From positions 188,825 to 252,824 of the forward strand of contig NW_003314292.1 of assembly GCF_000143415.4 (NCBI RefSeq): a stretch of 64,000 nt of DNA. Reading direction: 5' to 3'. The notes beneath the pieces are model-generated. The model was not told the origin of the DNA, did not search any database, and saw only the letters and a program-made list of their open reading frames with translations. This document shows positions 11,934 to 23,971 of the stretch, one piece after another (within the stretch, counting starts at the first letter, position 1; the number at the start of each line of letters is the position of its first letter). The DNA is from Selaginella moellendorffii. Its lineage: Eukaryota; Streptophyta; Lycopodiopsida; Selaginellales; Selaginellaceae. The translations under genes and the position numbers were made by a program.

Positions 11934-13215
11934 TATAAGCGACTAATTTTTCCATTCTACTTTAGTCACTTAACCACACCTTCGACCACTTGGAGGAGTC
12001 TCACTCACAACCTCCTTAAGTCCAATTCAGGGCTTGGGACTTACTAGCCCCGAGAATGGCATCCATGCCACTCATCCCTTGCGCTTAGTCCAAGTGCTCC
12101 ACGTGTCCGGTCCCAAGACCGACACCCCAAGGTACCATTGAATCACCAACACTACCACTGAATCGAGGCCCACCGGCCTGACCACTAAGTCCCATGGTCC
12201 TCTGGGACTTCCTCACCACACGACTGTGTCCTTGGTCACTACCCTAGAGGACTGCTCCTCTTCCTTTCCACAGTCTGGGCCTTTGGGACAACATTTCGGA
12301 ACACCGTGGCCTTACACGAGCCACCTGGGTACTCTCCCCACCTTTCGCCTTTAGGTGCTCTAGCCATGGGCTTAGAGCGAGGTTCCGTTGAGCCACGCCT
12401 GGTATCCAAGTAGGTAGTGCCACCCACACTTGGACTGGGAGCATCGGCCAGTCGATCTCCCTGGGGAACTAGAGCCGGCTCTTGAACACTTCACCAAGCT
12501 TACCCCGCTTGTCGGTCCGTATTCACTCTAGTCTTGGACTTCCTAGTAGTCAGTTTATCACCCAACACTGGGTCTGGCCTTTCTGGGCCAAACTGGCCTT
12601 TCCTGGCCAAACTGGCTCCACTACAGTCCTCCCCCTTACTATACTTTTGGAGCTCACCAAACCCCCCAGGGTCTGGGAGACGAACGCTTTGGGCTTTCAC
12701 CCTCTCAGGCTCGAACTCGGACTCGGACTCGGACTCGGACTCGGACTCGGACTCGGGCTCGGGCTCGGTCTCAGCCTTGGCCTCGGTCTTGGTCTCGTCC
12801 CGGTCCCGGTCTCGGTCTCGACCTCAGACTCCATCTCGGGTCCTTCTCGGACTCCATCTCGGACTTCATCTCGGACTCCATCTCGGACTCCGTCTCGGTC
12901 CATCTCGGACTCCATCTTGGGTCCATCTCGGACTCCGTCTCGGTCCACCTCGGACTCCATCTCGGACACCATCTCAGACTCCATCTCGGGTCCATCTCGG
13001 ACTCCATCTTGGTCCACCTCGGACTCCACTTCGGGTCCATCTCGGACTCCATATCGGACTCCATCTCGGACTCCACTTCGGGTCCATCTCAAACTCCATA
13101 TCGGACTCCATCTCGGACTCCACTTCGGACTCCATATCAGACTCCACTTCGGGTCCATCTCGGACTCCAACTAGGGTCCGCCTCGGACTCCATCTAGGAC
13201 ACTTCCACGTGTCAT
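11934..13215 (-). repeat. Truncated LTR, family D, copy 1
   Basis: Homologous over its length to 21635-23152 and 54243-55877, starting TATAAGC (TG decayed). The last roughly 180 bp present in the other copies are missing after ACACTTCCACGTGTCA. From 12710 to 13200 it is a degenerate CTCGGACTC(C/G)ATCTCGG tandem repeat. Strand is inferred from the orientation of the shared GGGTGAAAGCCC module. Confidence 0.75.
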
Positions 13216-13960
13216 GCAGCGGGAGAACAAGATGGCTCCAGAAGGAGCACTCTCGGAGCTCTAGCCTGCGGCCTCTGCGCTGGATTCGCGATCGCTACAA
13301 TAGTGTTTTCTTCCATTGCCGAGGTGAGAGAGTTCTTCCGGCTCTTCCGTGTTGGTCCAACTTGGTGCAATACTGTTCCAGGAAAGTCCTCCAGAACCTA
13401 CTAGTGAAGATCTTATCTCGATCTGAGATGATCTCTTCCGGCCTTCCCCGCACTTGAACCACTTGTTCAAAGAACAGCTTTGCCACACCTTCCGCATCCA
13501 CTTCCGTTGTGGTGGGTATGAAATGTGCCATTTTCGAAAATCAGTCCACCACCACGAATATCGCATCAAACCCCTCGCTTGGGGGGAGTCCCGTGATGAA
13601 GTCCATTGTAAGACATTTCCACGGGCGATCTGGAATTGGGATGCTTTGCAACAAGCCCCCACTAGCCTTAGTCACGGCTTTGACCTGCTGACATGTTGGA
13701 CATGTCTTTACATAGTCTTGGACGTCCTTGGGCATTCTTCCTTGGGCATTCGCCAGTACCACAAGGTTTCTACCTTGTCCATGCAGGGCTACCACAAACC
13801 GATTGAACCAATCCATTCCGAAAATCACGTCAAATCCCGCCATGTCCAACACGGTGAAATCCATGTCCACCTTCCAAGTCCTCACTTCGACTCTCGTTTG
13901 TCGAAGTACCTCATTGGTGCTTTGGCTACCTTGAACAAACTCTATAGTCCTTGGTTCGCC
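13216..13960 (-). pseudogene. Fused protease end, integrase zinc finger and core (minus-strand Ty3/gypsy)
   Basis: Minus-strand translation gives the end of the aspartic protease domain (DVIFGMDWF), then without reverse transcriptase the zinc-finger CPTCQQVK, then LLQSIPIPDRPW, MDFITGLPPS, AHFIPT and ISDRDKIFTSRFW of the integrase core. VVVD is followed by a TGA where the family has Trp. The core is lost before its HPQTDGQ motif; 13216-13340 holds unrelated sequence. The internal deletion removed about 2 kb of pol. Confidence 0.8.
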
Positions 13961-15354
13961 TAGCCGCTACACGTTAGTCCGGCTTGCCGGACTATGTCTG
14001 CAGCCACAAAATTATCCGAAGCACCCGTGTCAATAAGGATCTTAACAAAGCTACCTCCGAGCTTCCCCCGGAGGGCTAGTAGATGTCGCGAACGACTCTC
14101 TACCAAAGTTGCTTGTGTAATGAGTAACTTTGAGCTAAGGACTGGATCACATACCTCAGTTTAGACTTCACCCGACTTAATGGCTATATTGGCTCTGGCC
14201 TTTTTCGAGTAGGGACATTCCCTCGAAAAGTGTCCCGCTTCACCGCAGTTGTAGCATATGTTGTTTCCCACGTTGCTATACGACTTGACCTTCTTATCCG
14301 TGGGTTTGTCTCTTTTCGCTTGACTCCCCCACATACTCGCTCGCTGGCCACCGGATTTGCCTTTCTAGAACCCCGAGGACTCATTCTTAGAGAAACTCTT
14401 CTTGAATTTCCCTTGGTTATACGTTCCCCTTGGTTTGGCCCCTTTGCTAAATGTGGACTTCAACCCCGTCGTGTTTCCCTTTCGCAGGTTATCATTGAAA
14501 TGCACCTTGATGGCCGCATCCAACGGTTCCTTGTAGTTGGTCGGGTTCCACCGCATCACCTCACCGCGAGCCTAGGTTTGCAAACCTGATATGAAGGCAT
14601 GGAACGCATCCATATCCCCCATATCCATGACAAGTATCCTCTTTGCCATAAACCCATTCACATACTCATGAATGGTTCCGGTTTGCTTCAGCCTACTCAG
14701 CTCGTCTCTTAGATGCAGAGTAGCATTTGGAGGAACATAAGTCGCGCGGATCCTCGCCTTTATCATTTCCCAAGTGGCCACCGCTCCTTCGTTGGCCTCT
14801 ATCATTCTCCACCAAGACTTGGCATTATCTGCCAAGTATGGTTTTGCACATGGGACCTTCTCCGAGCTTGGTAACCGCAACACTCGGAAGTAGTCCTCCA
14901 TATCATAAAACCAGTCCTCCACCACCTTATAGTCATTCACTCCCTTGAAGACCGGTGGGGGTTTTGGTTTGTACTTGGGAATTGCCTAAGGGACTGATTC
15001 CACTTCGGTCTGTTCAACCTTGTCTAGTTTTTCCTCAGTCCCTACCAAAGGGTCCGCACCTTCTACACTGCCAGCATCCGCAGTCTTTCACTTTTTCTTC
15101 TGCTTCTCGTCACGCTTTAGCTTGGGTATGAGAGTCTCCAGCAGGGCATTGATCTGCGCCAATTGTCCTTCTAGAACGTCCAATCGAGCCTTGGACGACC
15201 GAACCTCGCCACCGGACTCCTGTTTGGAAGTTTCCTCACTTGAGTCCTCCTCATGCATGGATTCCTCATCTATAGCCTCTTGTTCGACTGGAGGCTCTAA
15301 CTCTGGCGGAGGTTCCATCTCCACCTAGGTTCGCTTACGCCCTGCCTTTGCCAT
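13960..15354 (-). pseudogene. gag and protease of minus-strand Ty3/gypsy element
   Basis: The start ATG is at 15354, 51 bp from the LTR. An acidic, coiled-coil-like N-terminus (about 15090-15325) precedes a retrotransposon gag domain (14572-14940; DWFYDMEDYF, AKSWWRM, YVNGFM). A basic linker and a CCHC zinc knuckle (CYNCGEAGHFSREC, about 14220-14262) follow, then the aspartic protease active site DTGAS near 14020. In-frame TAG codons after the first eight residues and elsewhere break the frame, and several are consistent with C-to-T decay. Gag would package element RNA and the protease would process the polyprotein. Confidence 0.83.
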
Positions 15355-15404
15355 CTCCTAGCAATCCGCCTCTATCCTTCGCTAGAACTGAGGAAAAGGC
15401 AAAT

Positions 15405-16575
15405 TGTAAGCCACAAATTTTTCCTTTCTAATTTGCCAGCTTACCTCGTCTATCCGACTAACACTGCCTTGGCTTGTGCTAAGTTCCCTCGCCAAGGTTC
15501 TCACCTATTGTACCAGCTCCTACTTGGTCCTACTTGGTTTCAGCTACTCACTGCACGAGCAATGGAGCGTTAGCCTTCCATCCACGGATTCCCAAATCTC
15601 TCCCAATCCCCCTCCCCGGGTTAGACTGGACTTAAAGTTCGGCTACACTCCCCATAGGCACAAGCAGCCAAGCACACCAAGCCTCCAGGTTCTTAACACC
15701 CCTTGGTACAACAAGACTTGATTATGGGACCCTCTAAATCCCAGGCTTTAGGTGCAACACTTGCTTCGGGACATCAGGGCGAAACACCGTGGCCTAACGG
15801 CCCAGTATGGGTACCTCTACCCCCCCCCCCACTTCCATCCCAAAGGGAAGGCCCAAGCCCCTAGGAAGGGCGAGGACCAATGAGCCACAAGGTACTCAAC
15901 TGGGGCACCACTCCACATGAGTCGAGAGCACCCCAGTCAGTTTCCTTTTCAGGAGTGAGAGTTGCTCTTGAGCACTTCCCTGGGTGGCCCCTCCAGCACC
16001 ACCCAAGCCCATGCTCACTCCCACCCAAGGCCCCTCGACCCCAGTCTCAACCTCAAGTCAGTTTGGAAGCACCACTGAAGAGTTTCTTCAAGACTGGTTC
16101 CTAGACCTCACTATCCCTACTATACTTTTTGGAACCCCTTGCAGCCCCCCCCCCCCCCCCCCCCCTAGGAGATGCACGCTTTGGGCTTTCACCCCTTGAC
16201 CCGTATTAGTATTTGGACTTAGTCTCAGATTCGATCTCGGACCCGATCTCGGACCCAACTTCGGATTCGGTCTCGAACTCGATCTCGAACTCGATCTCGG
16301 ACCCGATCTTGGACTCGACTTTGGGCTCAACTTCGGACTTGGTCTCGACCCGATTTGGATCTCGGACTCCGTCTCGAACTCGGTCTTGAACTCGGTCTCG
16401 ATCTCGGTCTCCGATTCAGCCTCAGCTCGATCCCAGACTCTATCTCGAACTCAGTCTCAGAGTCGGTCTTGGACTCGATCTTCGACTCGGTCCCATCTAA
16501 TGAACTCGTTGTCATTTCGGTCAAGCTTTCGGGGATCCTTTAGCCTACGACATCTCGGGGAGTCAGTTCCTTACA
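15405..16575 (-). repeat. 5' LTR of minus-strand Ty3/gypsy element
   Basis: Starts TGTAAGCC and ends CCTTACA, with intact TG/CA ends. It includes a run of 21 C (16145-16165) and the same CTCGGACTC-type repeat (16207-16500) as its partner. Confidence 0.88.
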
Positions 16576-17330
16576 CTAGCTTGGCAAGAACCCTCACATA
16601 TTGAGACTAATCCCTCAATATCACCAGATGATAGCTTACCATGTCTACCAAACACCCTCACTATCATACCCTTTGTGTTAGTCTTGTTTCGGCTCCAAAT
16701 GTTAATTATAGAAAGTGTCTAGATTTGCTCATTTGGCATATTTACAGAATGTAAAGGTTGGCTTGAACACAATGGTATTTATCCCATATCCAAATTCACA
16801 ATCTAAAGACATTCCATATTTAGTAAGTTTTGAGCTTGTCCCAGAGACTAATTCCTAGTACTAAGGGAGGCTTGGGGTGAAAGCCCAAAGCGTGTGTACC
16901 TCAAAGGAGGGGGGGGGGGGGGGGGGGGGGGAATATGGGGCCAAATGTATAGTAGGGATAGTGGTTGGAATGTATGTCTAACCACCTGAGATATTAGTTT
17001 GGCTCCCGCTGAGCTGTATCTCTTTTTGTTTTGCATTCGGCTTAGGTCTAAGCTCAAGCTCCACACTACTCTAGTTGGTGGGGTACCCTCCTCCTCGTGT
17101 TATGCCACCGGTATGCTAAAATTGTGCCAGACTCTATCTGACACCATTTTGCGTGCAAGTGCTAGATATGGGGAGCTGGTGCTCGTGGGATTGTACTAAA
17201 CCCTCGTTTCGCAGTGCAACGGGCTTGGAATTTAGCTCCAAATTCATGTGCGTTACATTTGTAGCATATGGCATATGACACATGGCATATAGAGGGTTTA
17301 GGTTCCATTTCGTGGTTATCCTATGACACA
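16576..17330 (+). repeat. 3' LTR of outer element, second part
   Basis: Continues the LTR that stops at 9734 and matches the reverse complement of 1940-2890. Contains a run of 23 G at 16909-16931. Homology ends after TTATCCTAT near 17,316, so the expected terminal GTGCGCTACA is lost. Confidence 0.83.
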
Positions 17331-18992
17331 TGATAGAAAGGTTGGTAGAGCTATAGTATATATTGGCATGCACACACATCCAATGTAGAAAAGGATACAA
17401 AGGAGTTTAGTCAACTGTTTAAAGATGTATTGCAAATAGAGATTGAGAAACTTATATGTAACTCTAAAGCATGTTCAAAAGATAGTGCTAAAGGATTTTA
17501 TTGCAAGCACCATACTCAATCCAGGCTGCAAGAAGACTTAAGTAGATGAGGTTAACTTGTGGGAGTTATTACAATGCGTGCAACTTGAAACTAACCTTAG
17601 AAGGTAAGAAAATAATATTATAACCTTTTCAATAGTGTCTTTTTTACATTTTGTTTTATTTAGGATAAAAACTTGGAAGTGTGAATCTCGAGAGAGGAAA
17701 CTCCAATAAAAAATAGACTCTATCCTTAAACTGTCCCTATGAGTTTATCCATGGGAGTTTATCCCCAAATCAAGTCATTAGTGAGCAAGAGCACCCATTT
17801 ATTTTCAAAATTTCTACCATAAACCCTACTTTTGGTGTAAATTTTGTTTCTTAAATGGATATGTCTGAGTCAAGTGACCTTGCTAATGCTTGGGTACATT
17901 TTGACCATATGGAGTGGGTATTAGGTTGGACAACTATAGGAGCTCATATGTATGATTCGAGGTAGTTATTTTTTCTCAATATTTTAAAATGGTTTTAAGC
18001 ATTACTATTTTCATAGACTACGTTCCAACTTGACAATTGCAACAGTAAAGTTTAAAGTACAAAACCATATGGCCCAAGAAATATTTTGGAAGCCCTCTCC
18101 GACATTATACTAAAGCAGACTGATAAGCCTATCAACTTTTACAGTTTCATGGTAGATGGGGCTAGGGTTAATTGGAATGGCATCTAAGTAGTCTTTGAGA
18201 ATGGTCAACCCCTAAAAGGCCATGAAAGGACTTGTGAGTTCTATTGGGGTTAGAACCTAAACCAGCATTACCACTTTATCAAACTAGGTTTCCAATTAAC
18301 GTTTAAGGAGTTATGCAAAAAATTGGCAATTTACACCTTCTGAAGAAGAGCATAAGGCAAAAGCAAATAAAATTTGAATGTGGTAGTGTGAAGATTGCCA
18401 TATAGACGTAAGTTATCTACCACAACTTAAATCATGGTTGGGGTGATAAAAAGTTAAAATGTTCCAATGGGGACATCACTCTTTTCAAGTTGGTTTTTCT
18501 TTTTTCTTCTTATTTTATTGCCTTTTAATATTGTCTTTTTTATTAGGACCAACCACTTGAGGATCTTGCATACACCTTAATTGTGAATCTCTTAGAGAGT
18601 AAGCATTGGAGCTAACATTCCTCTAAGGTAGGAAGGGAAGATGAGTCTATATGAAGCATGTCTATTGGATTTAATAAGCATTATAGAACAGTCTTCAAAA
18701 GCCTTGGCATTCGAAGAAGGAAAATACATGGGAACAAGACCTTGGATTGAAATGTTACATAATTGAATGAAGAAGTAAGTGACTCCACCAACATGAATAA
18801 TGGCAACTATAATAGAGGAAGTGGTTTGCATCTATAGAGTATACTCCCTAAGCTTTTAATGGTGACGTGAAGACCATCTACTCAAAGTGTTGCTTTTCTA
18901 TTATTAGTGAAGAAATTGGTATGAACCTATCATTTTGTTCCAAGACACTGTTCCCAGATTGAGCCAACTCAAGTGGCTGATGAAGAGAGCAT
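17331..18992. other. AT-rich decayed sequence
   Basis: No intact gene. On the plus strand 18060-18340 a broken frame reads DIILKQTDKPINFYSFMVDGA, then GHERTCEFYW. This looks like the remnant of a long, probably transposon-derived protein, but the family is not recognised. Stops occur every 20-50 codons. Confidence 0.4.
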
Positions 18993-19529
18993 TGTAAGCA
19001 ACCAAAGATAACAACTTGAGAAACGATTTAGGGAAAGGGCCCATGAACAAAAGTGCATCCTCTTTTTCAATCGGTTAAAAGTTTTGTACTGGTTTGAATA
19101 GTATTGGGCTGAGTGATCTCTTAGGAAGTCTAAATTCAGGAGTTCACATCTGGTATCAAAAGGGTCTCGAGTCTGACTTTGTTGATTGGCTTAAGGGAAT
19201 CACACCACATTTTAATTGACATCTAGCTGGTCCAATTTGCTCCGGCTAGGCTCGACCCGAGGAGTAAGGTGTCAAAAGAGTGGGGCTCTTGAGAGAGTTG
19301 CTTCCATTCACAAAGGTGTGAACTTATAGGGAAGAGTGGTGGATTGTAAGCAACCAAAGAGAAAACGATTTATGAGATTTAAATATAAAGGGAAAGGGCC
19401 CATAATAAAAATGCACCTCCTTTTCCAATCAGTTAAAGGTTTTGGGATACTTAGGGTTAAGTGTCCTTGGGTTTGAATAGTATTGGGTTGGGTGACCTCC
19501 TAGGAAGTATAAATTCAAAAGAGTTTATA
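18993..19529 (+). mobile_element. TRIM-like element 3 (different family)
   Basis: Direct repeats at 18993-19148 and 19345-19529 both start TGTAAGCAACCAAAGA and end TTCACA or its decayed form TTTATA. The segment after the first repeat, TCTGGTATCA, is a primer-binding site variant. AGAGTGGTGGA before the second repeat is purine-rich. Flanks GCAT and GTAT may be a 4-bp duplication with one transition. The non-coding core is 196 bp. Confidence 0.6.
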
Positions 19530-19616
19530 GTATGGAGCTGAAACAATAAATAATTTATTGAATGTTAGCAAAATTCAATGTAAGATGTGTGGGATGCTTC
19601 TGAGGGACAAGTGTTG

Positions 19617-19706
19617 TGTCTGAATCCATAGTGACAAGTCTGTTTATGTCTGAATCCATAGTGACAAATTTGTTTATGTCTAAATCCATAGTGACAAGTC
19701 TGTTTA
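19617..19706. repeat. Three tandem 30-bp repeats
   Basis: Three units starting TGTCTGAATCCATAGTGACA at 19617, 19647 and 19677, with one to three differences between units. Confidence 0.9.
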
Positions 19707-21634
19707 TGTTCCAACTCTATATTTCCATGGGGAACAAAAGCAAACAAGATTTTCAAGATAATGCTAGCTATATTGTTACAATATTGATACCAACTATACA
19801 AAGTGGTTTGAAGACATTATAATGACTAAATTTGATGTAGTACCTAAAGAATGGCCAATTGTTAATGGGGTCATGTTCATTTTGGATAAAATTGAAAACC
19901 TTGAGAAATATAATTTCAATTTTGAGAGGAGAGTTGGAGACATGAGTGAGAGAATTAAGATTGTTCCCATAAATATACACAGGAGGCCAGCAAAAAAAAG
20001 TAAGACAATTAAATTTATTGGTACTATCTCCAAGCAGAAGCAAGAAGCTTAGCTCAAATGCATAAGTGTGAGATTCTCTCTACAAAGTACATCATTGCGC
20101 TTACAAAGGAGTACATAGGTAAAACAAAAGGTGGAGAGTATACAATTGTCATTCAAGACCTTCCTTCTTATATATATCCAAACTTTATGTAGCACAAGGA
20201 ACATAAAAAGGTATATACTCCTTATAAGCATATATACTACATCTTCATCAACATCTTGTATTGGGATCTTAAAGTGGATATTCATATACATTAAGCAAAC
20301 CTCACTATTGCTAAGTTGCAAAAACCTTTGGAGCTAGCTAGATTTTCTAAGATTATCGATGTTTGTTCTCTCTCAATAATATAAACTTATTATACTTTAT
20401 ATAAGTAATAAATAAAAAAAATTAATTTTACTTTTCATTTTATATACTTGCGAGTGTTCTTTTTGCAATACTACCCATAGTACTTGTATGTCTCCATTTC
20501 TTTTTTTACCATCCCAAAAACTATTTCATAATAGACTTTCGGGTGCATGATATTGCAGTGTATCACAAGTGTATATATACCACTATACTGATCATTGCCA
20601 TTGTTTCTACTAAAAGTCAGAAAACATATAGGGCATTTCTTGAAAGTCATCAAATTGTAATTTTCTAGAATAAGTAGGAGAGCATTCTTTTTTACTCAAT
20701 TTATTGCACCTTCTATTATTGCATTTATCTTCAACTCATGATCATTATTTTCACTATCCTTTCTTTCTTTCTTTTGTATAGTTTGGTTGTGTTGTGCAAT
20801 GGGATTTTTTAGCCCTTGAATTACTACTCTGGGAAAAAAGATTGCAAGAGTTAAAATTACTAACATTAAAACACACAAACGTTTGTATGTATTTCCCTCT
20901 CTTCGAATAAGAGTGCAAGTGAAAATTCATAAATTCTAAACACTATGTACTTGGTGTTTTGAGCTGACAATAGTACAATTTGTAGCTATATGTTTCTAAA
21001 CAAATCAAATGTTGTTTATAGTATAAGCACCTCAACGACCTTGCTTCACCCTTTTTTTTGTATATAATCTCCTACACATATAGAAAGACATGCAAAGACA
21101 CTAGAGAAGTGTGCAAGGAAGATGTTGCAAGAATAAAGGGGACATGGGTGAGGGGAACATTTTTTTTTATCAATTGCCTTCTTACCCACTTCCTCCTCTA
21201 TTGCCATCTCATTCTTTTACTCCTTCCTCGACTTTATGTCATTCTTCTCCTCTATTGCCTTCTTAGTAATCTCCTCTATCTTCATCTTTGCATCTTCATA
21301 ATTCTCATCTTCCATCACCTTCTCCTCATAGTTTTTATTCTTCTTATACTTCATTGTCTACTATACCTTCTTTATCTACATTGCCCTCTTTACCCTCCTC
21401 TTTAGCATTGCCTCTTTATCAATTGTTGTAGCATCTGAGGATTTTCTTCCCAAGTCAATGGATGGAGGAGATGTAGGGAAGACAAAGATAGGCAACATGA
21501 AGAGCGGCATGGCTACTAAAAAAGCTATGACTCCTTTAGTTAATGATTTATTTTTTGTAGAGATACTTCATGTAGGAAAGCTTTCTAATGTGATGAAAAA
21601 AATCAAGATTCATCATGACAACAAACCTTCCTTC
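19707..21634. other. AT-rich decayed sequence, no supported gene
   Basis: Only short frames. 19822-20052 encodes a charged 76-residue stretch without recognisable motifs. 21150-21400 is C+T-rich and translates as low-complexity Leu/Ile. It probably belongs to the same decayed host element into which the 23,948-36,343 transposon later inserted. Confidence 0.4.
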
Positions 21635-23152
21635 TATAAGTGACTAAATTTTCTATTCTACTTTAATCACACCTTTGACCACTTGGAGAAATTTCACTCA
21701 CAACCTCTATAAATTTTATTTCCGACTTAGGAACATGCTAGCCCCATGAATGGCATCTATGCCACTTATCTTTTGCACTTGGTTCAAGTGCTCCATATAT
21801 TCAACCCCACTATAAACACCCAAAGGTATCACTAATATATTAACCCGTTATAAAACCATATCTATTCACCTTTGTCTCATTGGTAATCTAAGACCACCCA
21901 TACTATATACTTGTCTCTCAAAAACTAGGCTATCCATCTATGAATGGTCATCCTCTGACCACACCTTAGCACCTTTCAGATGCCCGGAGACATGGGGAAC
22001 ACCCTTCCCTAATATCCCTCTATCGGTCCCTACCAAATCCCATTCCATCCATGATAGTGCTCACCAACACTATCATTGAGTCAGAGCCTAAAGGCCTAAT
22101 CAGTAAGTCACTGGGACTTCCTCACTATAGAACCATGCCCTTGGTCACTATACAAGAGGATTACTCCTCTTCCTTTCCACAGTCTGGGACTTTAAGACAA
22201 CATTTTAAAACACCATAACTCTACATGAGCCTTGTTAGTACTCTCCCCACCTTCCACCTTTGGGTGCCCTAGCCATGTGGCTAGAGCGAAATTTTAATGA
22301 GCCATGCCAAGTATCTAACTAGGTAATGCCACTCATACTTGGATTGGGAGCATTGACCATTTGATTTCCCAAGGGAGCTAAAGTTGGCTTTTGAACACTT
22401 CACCCAAGTTTCTCCACTTGTCCATTCGTGTTCACTCTAGCCTTGGATTCTTTAGTGGTTATATCATCACCTACCATATGGGTATAACCTTCTTTAGTCA
22501 CACTAATCTTTCTTAGCCAAACTAGTTCCACTAAAGTCCTCCCTTTATTATCCTTTTGGAGCTCACCAAACCCTCCATGGTCTGGGAAATGATCGTTTTG
22601 GGCTTTCACTCTTGGACTTAGACTCAAACTTAATCTCAAACTTAGATGTAGTCTCAAACTCAAACTTGGACTCGGTCTCCATCTTAGTCTCAATCTTGGT
22701 TTCAGTCTTGGTCATGGTCTAGGTCTCAGACTTGATCTCAAACCTAGTGTCCATCTCGGACTCAACATTAGGCTCCATCTCAAACTCCATCTTGGAGTTC
22801 ATCTTGGACTCCTTCTCAGACTCCATCTCAGACTCCATCTCAAACTCCAACTTAGACTCCATCTCAAACTCCAACTCAAACTTCATCTCGAACTCCTTCT
22901 CATACTCCATCTCGGGTCCATCTCAAGTCCATCTTGGACTCAGTCCTAACACTTCCACATGTCAGAGGTTTGCTTATTGATTGCTTCATGCTCATTTCTC
23001 GAGCATTTTGTTGGGAGTTCCATTCCCGCTTTCAACTTTTTGAGTTGAAACTTTTAGTCTAAACATGTTACATTCATTTGACTTCTATTTTAGCCACTAC
23101 CGTATGGCTCCCTCTCAACTCCACTTTGGGGTTTAGGGATTTTTGTCTCACA
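21635..23152 (-). repeat. Solo LTR, family D, copy 2
   Basis: 1518 bp, starting TATAAGTGACT (TG decayed) and ending GTCTCACA. Flanks CCTTC (21630-21634) and TCTTC (23153-23157) are a 5-bp target duplication with one C/T difference. No internal region, so it arose by LTR-LTR recombination. Carries the GGGCTTTCAC module (22599-22608) and an AT-shifted version of the CTCGGACTC repeat (22610-22940). Confidence 0.82.
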
Positions 23153-23947
23153 TCTTCATTCCTCTATTGAATGAGGCTGTGTAAAAAAGTTTTATTCCAA
23201 ATGAGAAGATGGTGAATATTTTTTGTCTTGAGGGATATTTCTATGAAAAAGGCAAGTTCATCCTTTTCATCATAAATCAATTGCAGAGAATTACTTATGT
23301 GACAGAAGAGATCAAGGCCAAGTGGGATCAATGCTAGATGGATCAAAACAATGAGTTTGAGAGGGAGCTAGATCAAAATCCGAATTGGAGCTGGCTTAGA
23401 GGGATTATGTTCCCTGTGTGCAATGGGAAAAATTGTTTGAAGGCTTGGACTATTGTGATTAATGGTTTTTTTTCCTTTTGACAAGGAAAAACACATTCAG
23501 GTGGAATCAACACAAAAAATAAGGATGCACTATAGTTATATTAAACCATGCATCGTATGAATGAATAAGTCCTTATATATTACTTAATCTTGAATGGTGT
23601 TCTCATGAATCTCTTTGCAACATCAATGAACATAACATTTGAATAAATGGCCTCCACGACACTCTATGCATCTATCGATTCTACTATGACAACAAAAATA
23701 TCATAGAAGGAAAGCTTGATGATAATTTGAGGGATGCAATTAATTGAGATCAACAATATGAGGTGAAGGGCAAGAGGAGAAATATTTAGCACTCTTTCAC
23801 TCATTAATTTATCACCAAGGTTTTTTTCTTGGTATATGGTTTTAATATCTATTTGTTATGGGATTTGTTTTATTTTATTTTATGTTTTCTTTATGCAGAA
23901 AAAGATTGAAAATGACATTATCAAAGCCATGGAGAAAATAAAGAATG
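23153..23947 (+). other. Decayed sequence, left flank of the 12.4 kb transposon
   Basis: AT-rich. The last roughly 50 bp (23897-23947) form an open frame, MQKKIENDIIKAMEKIKN. It continues in frame at 36344 (VSIEEVKMLAT) once the transposon and one AATG copy are removed. This suggests the transposon landed in a coding exon, perhaps of an older element. Confidence 0.5.
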
Positions 23948-23971
23948 AAGCTCTATTTCGTTAAAGTGGGA
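23948..23971 (+). repeat. Left terminal inverted repeat (24 bp)
   Basis: Identical in reverse complement to 36320-36343. It ends in AAAGTGGGA, and a related AAAATGGGA follows 11 bp further in. On the right side AAGTGGGA recurs inverted 10 bp inside the repeat, so GTGGGA may be a sub-terminal binding core. Confidence 0.9.

Larger units (their letters stand above)
9735..16575 (-). mobile_element. Minus-strand Ty3/gypsy chromovirus inserted in the LTR of the outer element
   Basis: LTRs are at 9735-10880 (3') and 15405-16575 (5' in element sense). Between them, on the minus strand, lie gag with a CCHC knuckle, protease, integrase and chromodomain. The outer LTR is continuous across the insertion (9734 to 16576). 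Flanks TTAGC and CTAGC form a 5-bp target duplication with one mismatch. Reverse transcriptase and RNase H are absent: protease residues run directly into integrase zinc-finger residues near 13,780. An LTR of another family begins at 11934 inside its integrase. Stops and frameshifts show it is dead. Confidence 0.87.
1..17330 (+). mobile_element. Outer Ty3/gypsy chromovirus, split by four nested insertions (5' part outside window)
   Basis: Pieces at 1-151, 787-1085, 1864-1894 and 7810-9734 plus 16576 to about 17330 belong to one plus-strand element. The first piece encodes the RNase H-to-integrase linker (motif NALSRQ). The second encodes the integrase HHCC zinc finger (REHHD then CQQCK). The later ones encode the integrase core and chromodomain, then a purine tract at 9488-9501 and a 3' LTR starting TGTCGCG at 9502. 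Excising each insertion together with one copy of its target duplication reconnects the integrase reading frame, which proves the nesting order. The frame still holds several stops, so the element is dead. The last roughly 45 bp of its 3' LTR are missing at about 17,330. Confidence 0.85.

Noticed and set aside
12534-13457. Long Ser/Asp/Arg-rich open frames on both strands
   Set aside because: They are translations of the CTCGGACTC-type tandem repeat, open in several frames at once, and lie in an LTR.
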